DNA of 64,000 bases from NCBI GenBank assembly GCA_920105625.2, contig OV050031.1:134250014-134314013 (forward strand). The letters run 5' to 3'. Within the stretch, counting starts at the first letter, position 1, and each line of letters begins with the position of its first letter. The notes beneath the pieces are model-generated. The model worked only from the letters and a program-made list of their open reading frames with translations. It had not been told where the DNA came from and did no database searches. Shown here piece by piece: positions 1 to 10,014 of the stretch. Position numbers and translations under genes: made by a program. Origin of the DNA: Clusia tigrina (Eukaryota; Arthropoda; Insecta; Diptera; Clusiidae).

Positions 1-34
1 TCTCTTCGTACGTTCGGAGAAATAGAATTTCATC

Positions 35-527
35 ATTGGAATTTCCAAGAAAATAAATTTGCAACTCTGATGAAAACTATCTCAAAATGGAAATAATGAA
101 CCAACACTGTGGTACACCTGACCTTGAATCTTGATATCAAAAGATGTCAAGTTAAAAGTTTTGTAAATATTACAATTGTCGTTTATTTCTTTAATTACCA
201 CAATCCTGGTATTTCAGTGTTGAATTTGAGTGCCTTGCAATGTTCACAAACTTTGTTCAATGAACCAACGGTCACTGATTTGTGTGAACTATAATCCACT
301 TGACTATCATAGTTGAATGCAGAGCGATTGAAATTTATACGTTCTCGAATAGCAGTGTTCCTTGCTTCTCGCCACCGAGAACGTGACCGCGCATTGCATT
401 CTCGATCATTTTGTGTTCGCCTTATGCGCTCTAATTCACTTTCTTCTACTCTGGTATTAGTAGATTGTTGACTGAGACTACTCCTGGTATTAGTAGATTG
501 TTGACTGAGACTAGACTATCTTGGCAT
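35..527 (-). pseudogene. Helitron Rep/helicase, N-terminal fragment (copy A)
   Basis: Read on the minus strand from an ATG at 527-525, this is the start of a Helitron replicase. It has a Ser/Gln/Thr-rich leader containing two copies of a 33-bp unit (about 452-516), a basic Arg/Glu stretch, and a cysteine pair in the motif CEHCKALKF that is usual near the N-terminus of Helitron proteins. The rest of the protein (HUH Rep and helicase) is missing because homology ends at position 35. The copy is dead: a TAG follows codon 3, and further stops come after the CEHC motif. At about 375 it keeps a Trp codon where the copies at 38470 and 41320 have TGA, so the three copies decayed differently. Confidence 0.75.
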
Positions 528-726
528 GATTCTCCAAAATACTGGTAAAATAAATAATTATATTTTCATTATCCACATACGAGTACATATACAACACCAC
601 AAAAAATGCACCCACTTCGAATTAGCTTTAAACAATTTCAAAAGTAGCCAAACGATTTATTCGAAGTACTGAAAAACACAAAATTACAAAAAAAAACTCA
701 TACATAACTATTTTTCAAATAACTTA

Positions 727-1256
727 AGCGGCCCTTAGACGGTCGATCGATTGAAGGGAAATTTCGTGTATGTGTACTTCACGTTTTCCCTTACACTTTT
801 CAAATCGATTGACGTCAGATTTTAGTTTGCTTCTCGTTGTTGCGAATGGTGAACACACTTATCATGAGCGATTCGGGTGATTGTGTTGTATATCTTTCAA
901 TGTCATTAGCAGTCCAAAAATATTACAAAATAAAGAGAAACGCATTTGATTGAAAATTGTGCTTTAAAAAAAGAGAGAAATTATCGAATATACATTTTTT
1001 CATGTTTTCGTTTCGTCGGAACCTTGAGAAATGATATACATCCGTCGCAGGTAGCATTTTTACTGCACGGCGTTCGATTTCAAATGAGCAATCACGGGAC
1101 TTTTTCTGTTTCTGTGTTTTTCTCTCTCATTCGGGTGAATCAAAATCAAAAAGTTTCGATTTTCCATCAATCGGTGTCCATGTGACGCATACGCACATAT
1201 TTCAATAATCCTTACACGAAATTTCCCCTCAATCGATTGACCGTCTAAGGGCCGCT
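727..1256. mobile_element. Harbinger-like MITE, copy A
   Basis: This 530-bp element is bounded by imperfect terminal inverted repeats of about 45 bp starting AGCGGCCCTTAGACGG. A TTA direct repeat flanks it at 724-726 and 1257-1259. TTA is not self-complementary, so it is a genuine 3-bp target duplication, as made by PIF/Harbinger elements. No transposase reading frame is present. The short ORFs inside (946-1185 and its antisense) have no recognisable domain. Copies lie at 38821-39350 and, inverted, at 40437-40966. Confidence 0.75.
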
Positions 1257-1259
1257 TTA

Positions 1260-2193
<934 letters not shown>

Positions 2194-2194
<1 letters not shown>

Positions 2195-2862
2195 TTCTAT
2201 TTGGATTAATTTGTTTGTAACATTTTTGATGTTGTACAAATATTTTTCTATCATTTTTGTCTGCTAAGTTCAAAGGTATATCTTAATTAGTTTAATTTTG
2301 GTATTTATTTTTTCTTTTTATTTGGTTTTTGTAATATTTTCTTTGTTTGTTTCTGTCGTTCTTTGTCTATTTCTGATCGTTATTTTCGGTATAGTTATTT
2401 ATTTTTTATATTTAGGTTCAGATTTGCTCACTCTGTAATTCTTAACATAAATATTTTATAGTTTTTGTTGTTGATAATTATATATTATTTTGTTGTTATA
2501 ATTGTTGATTGTCGATATTTTTCTATTATGTATTTCATGGGATATTTTTCTATATCTTTTTTACTCAAAATGTCATTCAAAAGTTCAATTGGTCATTTTT
2601 TTATGTGTGGAATGTATGGTATTATTATAGCATACAATAGCTTGAACTACTTTTTCGCTGAGTTCTAATTTAGGTTATTTGGGTCGGCATTAAATATTCT
2701 AACATTTTCGATCAATGTAGAGTGAGGTCTCTCGACGCTTGCATTGCTTGTTTTATTATAGGCGGTTGAGTAATAGATGTCTATATTGTTTTCTTTCAAA
2801 AATTGTTTAATTACAATAATGTCTAATTCGTTCTCTGTCACTATCAATTTTGATTTTCTTAA
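2194..2862 (-). mobile_element. Errantivirus-like gypsy pol, integrase part (left arm)
   Basis: Minus-strand remnant of a Ty3/gypsy integrase of the 17.6/297/gypsy type. The core reads VTENE, then a segment ending NASVERPHSTLIEN, matching the family's DNE-type strand and its conserved H-S/N-T-L-I-E segment. The integrase C-terminal region continues towards about 2570, after which the sequence is AT-rich and uninterpretable. The RTE-like insertion at 2899-6009 splits the pol. The integrase core is internally shortened relative to the family, and no LTR is visible. Confidence 0.75.
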
Positions 2863-2898
2863 ATATTGAATTCTATATTTTATTGCCTCAATAATGGA
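2863..2898. repeat. 36-bp target-site duplication, left
   Basis: Duplicate of 6010-6045 with one mismatch region (TATTTTATT against TAGTTTATT). It marks the 5' boundary of the RTE-like insertion. Confidence 0.93.
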
Positions 2899-5800
2899 AC
2901 TCCAAGTCCTGGGTGTCAAGAGGGACAGATTCACGTTAGGGTTTCCTGCTACTAATGGCTCATGTCTCTTAAATCTTCCTACTCTCACCTCCACGTGGTG
3001 CATCCTGGTAACCTGAGCAACCTAGGTGAAGATGTGGTAACCAACCCATGTGTGATCCTTGGTTAGGGCCAACGAGATCGGGAGCTTTAGTAAGGCCACT
3101 CTGACATATTCGATTTAAGGATTCATCAAAGTATGCGAGGCCAGGTGGGGTCGCGCATGTAGGAACGGTGGCGGAGGAGTACTATAGATGCCAACGGCAG
3201 TGCCCATACCCCCGAAGTGGGTTACCAACACCAAACAAAAATAATCCCTAGCTTAGGGTTGTGCGCTGGGCTTGGAACCCGCCACATAAAAAAAACTACT
3301 CCAGTGAATTTAAGATTAAAGTCTCGGATGAAATACCCCACAACTGTTGACGACAAACCCCGCAAACATTTTAATGAGCACGATTTAAGGATATGCACCT
3401 GAAATGTCCGGACCCTTAATAGGAAAAGTGCCTCTATCCAGCTGGTTGACGCCTCGAAAAATATGAAGCTGACATCACCGCACTCCAGGAATGGACGGGA
3501 CATGGACGCTCAAAAAAGCTACATGTGACATCTACTACAGCTGCCATGCGACGAAGCGCAGACTCGGTGTAGGTTTTGTGGAAAGCAAACGACTGCGAGA
3601 TGAAGTCCTGGGATTTACCCCAGTCGACGACAAGCTCGCCACACTCCGCATTAAGGCGGAATACTTTAACATCAGCCTAATCTGCGCACATGCTCCGACG
3701 GATGAGAAAGACGAAAACACCAAGGATGCCTTCTACGATCAACTAGAAAAAACCTTCGATCAATGCACCCGCCACGATGTAAAAATTGTGCTAGGTGACT
3801 TCAACGCCAAGGTGGGCAAGAAAAGCATTTTTGAACCAGCCGCCGGTAAGTTCAGCCTCCACGAATAGTCATCAGAAAACGGTTTGAGGCTGATCGACTT
3901 CGACGCAGCACGGAACATGGTAGTAAGTAGTACTAGATTCCAAAATCCCGATATTCATAAAGCCATCTGGCTGTCCCCTGATCATAAAACCAGGAACCAA
4001 ATTGATCACGTTGTGATCGACTGCAGGCATGCATCCAGAGTGTTAGACGTACGTACAATCCGAAGTGCCAACATTGACTCGGACCACTACCTTGTTGTAG
4101 CTAAGGTTCGCACTCGCCTCAGTCCGGCAAAAAAAGTACGCTCTAATTCGCAGAGGAAGCTTGACGTCGGAAAGCTACAATCGCAGCAGTCAGCTACCGC
4201 ATTTTCATCTCGGCTCTCGAATATGCTGACGGACTCTCCCCCTGATCTCGATATTTGCGCGCAGTGGTCGTTTATTTCCCACTCCATGCGCACGGCCGCT
4301 GAAGAGGTGATTGGCTATCACCGCCCGAAGAAAAACAGCATACCACACTCACCCTGCGATCGGCTGCAACGCGAGCTGTTAAGGAGCGATATCGAGAGAA
4401 GAGAAGAGAAGTGAAGAGAGGCGTCTTTTTAAGCGCAAGAAACGAGAAGCCGAAAAGAGAGAATCAGAGGAAAACGAGATGTTTGGCAGCAGGAATATGG
4501 CTCGAAAATTCTACGAACGTGTGAGGCGCTAAACGGAAGGTTTTAAGACCGGAGCCAATTCCTGCAAAGACGAAAACGGGAATTTAGTGATGGATGTCCA
4601 GAGCATACTCACGTTATGGAGGGTACACTTCTCGCAGCTGCTGAATGGCGACAGCGCTAATGATAACAATGAAGATGAACCCGACCCCACAGTTGTTGAC
4701 GACGAACATGAAATAGCGCTCCCCGACTATGACGAGGTCTTGCTAGCTATTAGGTGGCTCAAAATTAACAAAGCCGCCGGAGCTGATGGTATACCAGCGG
4801 AGCTATTCAAGGCTGGCGGCGATGAGCTCACGAAACGCATGCACCAGCTCATCTGCAAAATATGGTCGGAGGAATGCATGCCCAGCAACTGGAACTTAAG
4901 TGTGCTCTGCCCAATCCACAAGAAGGGTGATCCGGGATCAGCCTTCTGAACACCGCTTATAAGGTCCTGTCGAGCGTACTCTGTGAAAGGCTGAAGCCCA
5001 TCGCCAATGAACTGATTGGGCCTTATCAGTGTGGCTTCAGACCTGGTAAAGGCACCATTGACCAAATGTTCACACTACGCCAAATCCAGGAGAAAACCCT
5101 AGAGAAGCAGATCGACATACACCACCTTTTCGTCGATTTCAAAGCCGCATTCGACAGCACCGTAAGGAGTCAACTGTACGCCACTATGTCTGAATTTGGC
5201 GTCCCTGCTAAGCGAATTCGGCTGTGCATAATGACGCTAAGAACCACCACTGGCTCAGTTAAAATCGGTAATGACTTGTCCGAGCCAGGTGACTCCTTAT
5301 CGTGAGTATTCTTTAATCTAATGTTGGATAAAATCGTACGCGCAGCAGATCTAAATCGCACAGGCACTATCTTCCACAAGAGTGTCATATTACTGGCGTA
5401 CGCTGATGATATTGACATCATTGGCCATAACGGCGCGGCTGTTGTGTGAGTGCTGCATTTTCCGGCTTGGAGAGAGAAGCGAGGCGAGTGGATTTTGCGG
5501 TAAACGAGGGCAAAACGAAGTACTTGGTGTCAACACACAAAGAGTCTCAGAGTTTTGGACACCACGTCACTGTTGGCGACTACAACTTTGAAGATGTGAA
5601 GGACTTCGTTTATCTGGGAACCAGCATCAACACGACGAATTTCTTCGAAGGATCTTTGGTCCTATATGCGACTACGGAGAGTATCGATTCAGATGGAACA
5701 ACGAGCTGTATGAGCTGTACGCCGACATTGATATAGTTCAGCGCATTAAAACACAGCGGCTGCGCTGGCTGGGACATGTTGTGCGAATGGATGAAAGTGC

Positions 5801-6009
5801 TCCGGGGAAAAAAGTGTTTGAATCGATGTCGCCGAGTGGCGGACGCAGGAGGGGGAGACCACCACTACGTTGGAAGGACCAAGTTCAAGAGGACCTGGCT
5901 GCACTTGGTGATTCCAATTGGCGCCAGCGTGCGCGAAGCAGGGACGACTGGCGAAGGCTAATAGCTCGGCAATGATCAGAAGTAGTTGTTCGCAAATTAT
6001 GATGATGAT
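2899..6009 (+). mobile_element. RTE-like non-LTR retrotransposon (left arm)
   Basis: A 3.1-kb insertion into the gypsy pol, bounded by a 36-bp target duplication. It has a leader of about 490 bp, one endonuclease/RT frame, and a 3' end of short GATGATGATA repeats rather than poly(A), which is typical of the RTE clade. Two deletions relative to the right-arm copy, one near 4340 and one near 4935, remove 64 bp in total and break the frame. The element is inactive. Confidence 0.85.
3385..5975 (+). pseudogene. RTE-like endonuclease-reverse transcriptase (broken)
   Basis: Encodes an APE-type endonuclease followed by reverse transcriptase. The endonuclease starts near 3393 with the clade's ICTWNVRTL motif, here carrying a stop in place of Trp, and continues through the HAPTDEK and LGDFNAKVG motifs (about 3690-3830). 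The RT follows with KAAGADGIPAELFK (about 4770), GFRPGKGTIDQ (about 5035), FVDFKAAFDS (about 5130) and the catalytic AYADDI at about 5400. The C-terminus has QRLRWLGHVVRM and a GRRRGRPP motif (about 5755-5870), and the frame ends at 5975. In life this protein would nick target DNA and copy the element RNA at the nick. The frame is broken by in-frame stops, deletions near 4340 and 4935, and frameshifts in the RT, so no product is expected. Confidence 0.85.
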
Positions 6010-6045
6010 ATATTGAATTCTATAGTTTATTGCCTCAATAATGGA
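6010..6045. repeat. 36-bp target-site duplication, right
   Basis: Second copy of the 2863-2898 duplication, directly after the GATGATGATA tail of the RTE-like element. Confidence 0.93.
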
Positions 6046-6890
6046 GTAACATTGTCTATGCTAGTCAGATACACGATAATTCTCATAGGGTACCATCTCG
6101 TAAAGTGTTTTGGGTGGGTCTGTGATATTTAAACAGTGTTGGACTGGTTGTTTGTCAAATTTCGCTGTATTATAAATATCGCAGTTATTAATATATTTCT
6201 GTACCTCTCTTTGTAAGTTGGTAGAATAAATCGTTTTCCTTAGTTCTTCACAAAGTTCATTTATACCTCTCTGATTTTTATTTAAATGTTATTTTTCTAT
6301 GTGTTCTGAAAGTATTTGATTGTTTATTATGTCTTGCAACAATAGAGTCGACTTCAAGATTTTAAAATATTTGTTTCTGTCGCCATAGTCTCCAATAAGT
6401 CACTTGATTCCTTTACAAGTACTTGCTGTCTAACTTTGTTGTTAAATAATATTTTGAAGATCAGGAAGTCGTCGAAGTATACCAGACAAATTTTTCCAAT
6501 ATATTTATGGAGCACATTATTTATCATCCTCTAGAATGTAGCCGGTGTATTCTTTACACCGAAAGACATTCGCAAAAATTCAAAGTGGCCATTTGCTGTT
6601 GAAAATGCTATTTTTTGGACGTGGTCAGGGTGCATTTCAATCTGATGATATCCCCTACCTAAGTCCAAAGTAGTGAAGTATTGACACTCTCCCCGTTTTT
6701 CAAATATATCTTCTATATTTGGAATAGGGAAGTGGTCGTCAATAGTCACGTCATTTAGTTTCCTGAAAACGATAACTATACGACTCAGGTAATATCGGTG
6801 GCCTTGCTGTGGTACTGGGCACTGCCACAGTTGACCTTCTCCTTTCAAATTTTTGGCTGCCTTAACTTGATCAATCGAGCAGGTGGCCGT
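6046..6890 (-). mobile_element. Errantivirus-like gypsy pol, RT part (left arm)
   Basis: Minus-strand reverse transcriptase remnant upstream of the integrase at 2194-2862. It shows FRKLND, then FPIPNIEDIF, FTTLDLGRGYHQIEM and FEFLRMSFGVKNTPATF (about 6790 down to 6531), which are RT blocks 2-4 of gypsy-group elements. The catalytic LDDFLIF strand lies just beyond a stop, near 6460-6490. The zinc-finger part of integrase is recognisable at about 6150-6110 (AKFDKQP-like). RNase H is not recognisable and seems to have been lost between them. Confidence 0.8.
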
Positions 6891-7204
6891 ACGAACCAGA
6901 ATGTATAGAAACAAAAAAAAAAACAAAAAAACTGACGAGCGGTCTTTAATCGCTAATTCGGATGGAAATCCAAAATCCCCCGCACAATCTGCAGCGGCTA
7001 TTGCAGCTAAAGATGACAAGCCTGGCACAAGCAATGCCACGTGCTACGATAGTGTTGCTAATCTGAATCTGAGAACCAAGAAGTTCTACAAAGAGAAAAG
7101 GGCTACGTTTCGGAACGCTTGTCGCGGATTCCATAGAAGGAGAGGACGGTGAAGCAGAAGGTGGGCGACGAAAGTCGTGAAGGAGTCTCAAGCTCCAACA
7201 CAGT
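6891..7204. other. Unidentified 310-bp piece between gypsy and mariner (left arm)
   Basis: The plus strand has an open frame at 6883-7152 that is rich in Lys, Asn, Ala and Asp, preceded by an A-rich run. It resembles the low-complexity N-terminal part of a retrotransposon gag or ORF1 protein, but I do not recognise it. It is bounded by a gypsy breakpoint at about 6890 and the mariner breakpoint at 7204. The right-arm partner is 8821-9130. Confidence 0.35.
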
Positions 7205-7804
7205 TGGAAAGAGGAAAATGTCAGCGGGGGCCAATTCCGGTGAATATGGTTGTTGAGGCATGATAACGGTTTTGTTTTTGGCCAAAAACAGCTCCTGAGC
7301 GACATCCATGCGACGTTCTTTTTGCTCAAAATTTAGCAATTTTGGAACAGTCTTCGCTGCCGCACGTTTCATGCCTAAAACATCCGTAAAAATTGCTTGG
7401 CATGAGCCGAACGATATGCCAACAACATCAGCAACCTCTCTGATAGTGATTCGACGATTATCCAAACTCATTTTCTTCACTGCGTCAATGTTTTCATCGG
7501 TTGTTGACGTGCTCGGGCAACCAGGACGAGCATCGTCATTGACATCTTCTCGGCCTTCCTTACACCGGTTATACCACAATTGAACTTGTGTTCTGCTCAT
7601 AGTAGACTCGCCAAAGGCCACAGTCAACATTTCAAATGTCCCTGCGCATTTAATTTCATTTTTTACACAAAACTGAATACTTTGATACATTTTTTTCGAT
7701 TAGTACAAAATCGAAGAGTACACCAAAACACGACTAACCTTTTTATCTGTCAAAAACAAACTGACAATCCAAAATGGTTGGTATTGCCAACATATATAAC
7801 AGAC

Positions 7805-7890
<86 letters not shown>

Positions 7891-7978
7891 AAAGATAAAA
7901 ATAATATAAAAAAAATGCGAACATCGAACATACGTAACTCACGAAAAGATGAAAATAACGGTTATCTTTTGATCACAC

Positions 7979-7981
<3 letters not shown>
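7205..7981 (-). mobile_element. mariner element, internally deleted (left arm)
   Basis: Mirror copy of 8062-8820. The transposase frame starts at 7690 on the minus strand and is interrupted at 7205. It differs from the right-arm copy at a few codons, for example Val for Asp in the second helix-turn-helix and Val for Ile before AQEL. The terminal repeat ends at 7981, directly against the central (TA)n, so the two mariner copies stand head to head. Confidence 0.88.
7811..7885. repeat. (TA)n inside mariner leader (left arm)
   Basis: About 75 bp of TA dinucleotide in the mariner leader. The fragments at 1946 and 40020 lack it: there the leader passes straight from the poly(T) run to GTTGGTACACATG. 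Confidence 0.95.
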
Positions 7982-8058
<77 letters not shown>

Positions 8059-8061
8059 TAT
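7982..8061. repeat. Central (TA)n of palindrome 1
   Basis: 80 bp of almost pure TA, flanked on both sides by mariner termini pointing outward. It is the symmetry centre of the 11.7-kb inverted repeat and is itself self-complementary, so the two arms meet with essentially no unique spacer. Confidence 0.95.
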
Positions 8062-8152
8062 GAGGTGTGATCAAAAGATAACCGTTATTTTCATCTTTTC
8101 GTGAGTTACGTATGTTCGATGTTCGCATTTTTTTTATATTATTTTTATCTTT

Positions 8153-8156
<4 letters not shown>

Positions 8157-8212
<56 letters not shown>
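8157..8212. repeat. (TA)n inside mariner leader (right arm)
   Basis: About 56 bp of TA in the leader, shorter than the left-arm tract at 7811-7885. The length difference is typical microsatellite slippage after duplication. Confidence 0.95.
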
Positions 8213-8220
<8 letters not shown>

Positions 8221-8334
8221 GTCTGTTATATATGTTGACAATACCAACCATTTTGGATTGTCAGTTTGTTTTTGACAGATAAAAAGGTTAGTCGTGTTTT
8301 GGTGTACTCTTCGATTTTGTACTAATCGAAAAAA

Positions 8335-8820
8335 ATGTATCAAAGTATTCAGTTTTGTGTAAAAAATGAAATTAAATGCGCAGGGACATTTGAAATGTTG
8401 ACTGTGGCCTTTGGCGAGTCTACTATGAGCAGAACACAAGTTCAATTGTGGTATAACCGGTGTAAGGAAGGCCGAGAAGATGTCAATGACGATGCTCGTC
8501 CTGGTTGCCCGAGCACGTCAACAACCGATGAAAACATTGACGCAGTGAAGAAAATGAGTTTGGATAATCGTCGAATCACTATCAGAGAGGTTGCTGATGA
8601 TGTTGGCATATCGTTCGGCTCATGCCAAGCAATTTTTACGGATGTTTTAGGCATGAAACGTGCGGCAGCGAAGACTGTTCCAAAATTGCTAAATTTTGAG
8701 CAAAAAGAACGTCGCATGGATATCGCTCAGGAGCTGTTTTTGGCCAAAAACAAAACCGTTATCATGCCTCAACAACCATATTCACCGGAATTGGCCCCCG
8801 CTGACATTTTCCTCTTTCCA
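8335..8820 (+). pseudogene. mariner transposase with the catalytic core deleted
   Basis: The N-terminal half is preserved: two helix-turn-helix segments (about residues 5-50 and 65-110) with the linker motif RPGCPSTST and the second-HTH motif SFGSCQAIF, typical of irritans/SETMAR-like mariners. After RRMDIAQEL (about residue 130) the protein jumps to MPQQPYSPELAPADIFLFP, the block that carries the third catalytic Asp of the D,D34D triad. About 140 residues between them, with the first two catalytic aspartates, are missing. The frame then runs into foreign sequence to 8922. A protein from this frame could at most bind ends and could not cut DNA. Confidence 0.88.
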
Positions 8821-9130
8821 ACTGTGTTGGAGCTTGAGACTCCTTCACGACTTTCGTCGCCCACCTTCTGCTTCACCGTCCTCTCCTTCTATGGAATCCG
8901 CGACAAGCGTTCCGAAACGTAGCCCTTTTCTCTTTGTAGAACTTCTTGGTTCTCAGATTCAGATTAGCAACACTATCGTAGCACGTGGCATTGCTTGTGC
9001 CAGGCTTGTCATCTTTAGCTGCAATAGCCGCTGCAGATTGTGCGGGGGATTTTGGATTTCCATCCGAATTAGCGATTAAAGACCGCTCGTCAGTTTTTTT
9101 GTTTTTTTTTTGTTTCTATACATTCTGGTT
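8821..9130. other. Unidentified 310-bp piece (right arm)
   Basis: Mirror of 6891-7204. The minus strand carries the Lys/Asn/Ala-rich frame ending in a T-rich run (A-rich on the sense strand). No domain recognised. Confidence 0.35.
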
Positions 9131-9978
9131 CGTACGGCCACCTGCTCGATTGATCAAGTTAAGGCAGCCAAAAATTTGAAAGGAGAAGGTCAACTGTGGC
9201 AGTGCCCAGTACCACAGCAAGGCCACCGATATTACCTGAGTCGTATAGTTATCGTTTTCAGGAAACTAAATGACGTGACTATTGACGACCACTTCCCTAT
9301 TCCAAATATAGAAGATATATTTGAAAAACGGGGAGAGTGTCAATACTTCACTACTTTGGACTTAGGTAGGGGATATCATCAGGTTGAAATGCACCCTGAC
9401 CACGTCCACAAAATAGCATTTTCAACAGCAAATGGCCACTTTGAATTTTTGCGAATGTCTTTCGGTATAAAGAATACACCGGCTACATTCTAGAGGATGA
9501 TAAATAATGTGCTCCATAAATATATTGGAAAAATTTGTCTGGTATACTTAGACGACTTCCTGATCTTCAAAATATTATTTAACAACAAAGTTAGACAGCA
9601 AGTACTTGTAACGGAATCAAGTGACTTATTGGAGACTATGGCGACAGAAACAAATATTTTAAAATCTTGAAGTCAACTCTATTGTTGCAAGACATAATAA
9701 ACAATCAAATACTTTCAGAACACATAGAAAAATAACATTTAAATAAAAATCAGAGAGGTATAAATGAACTTTGTGAAGAACTAAGGAAAACGATTTATTC
9801 TACCAACTTACAAAGAGAGGTACAGAAATATATTAATAACTGCGATATTTATAATACAGCGAAATTTGACAAACAACCAGTCCAACACTGTTTAAATATC
9901 ACAGACCCACCCAAAACACTTTACGAGATGGTACCCTATGAGAATTATCGTGTATCTGACTAGCATAGACAATGTTAC
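9131..9978 (+). mobile_element. Errantivirus-like gypsy pol, RT part (right arm)
   Basis: Plus-strand mirror of 6046-6890. The RT blocks FRKLND, FPIPNIEDIF and FTTLDLGRGYHQVEM run from about 9250 to 9490. A stop follows TPATF, and then comes the catalytic strand VYLDDFLIF at about 9540. The integrase N-terminal region (AKFDKQPVQH-like) is at about 9860-9890. The RNase H region between is degenerate, with multiple stops. The pol is interrupted by the RTE-like element at 10015. Confidence 0.8.
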
Positions 9979-10014
9979 TCCATTATTGAGGCAATAAACT
10001 ATAGAATTCAATAT

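Larger units (their letters stand above)
8062..8820 (+). mobile_element. mariner element, internally deleted (right arm)
   Basis: Starts with terminal repeat GAGGTGTGATC after TA, then a 270-bp leader with a (TA)n tract, then a transposase start at 8335. No 3' terminal repeat is present: homology ends right after the LFP codons at 8820, where another sequence takes over. The element is non-autonomous. Confidence 0.88.

Noticed and set aside
3222..3503. Antisense open frames over the RTE-, Loa- and gypsy-like coding regions
   Set aside because: They are shadows of the sense-strand retrotransposon frames without independent motifs.
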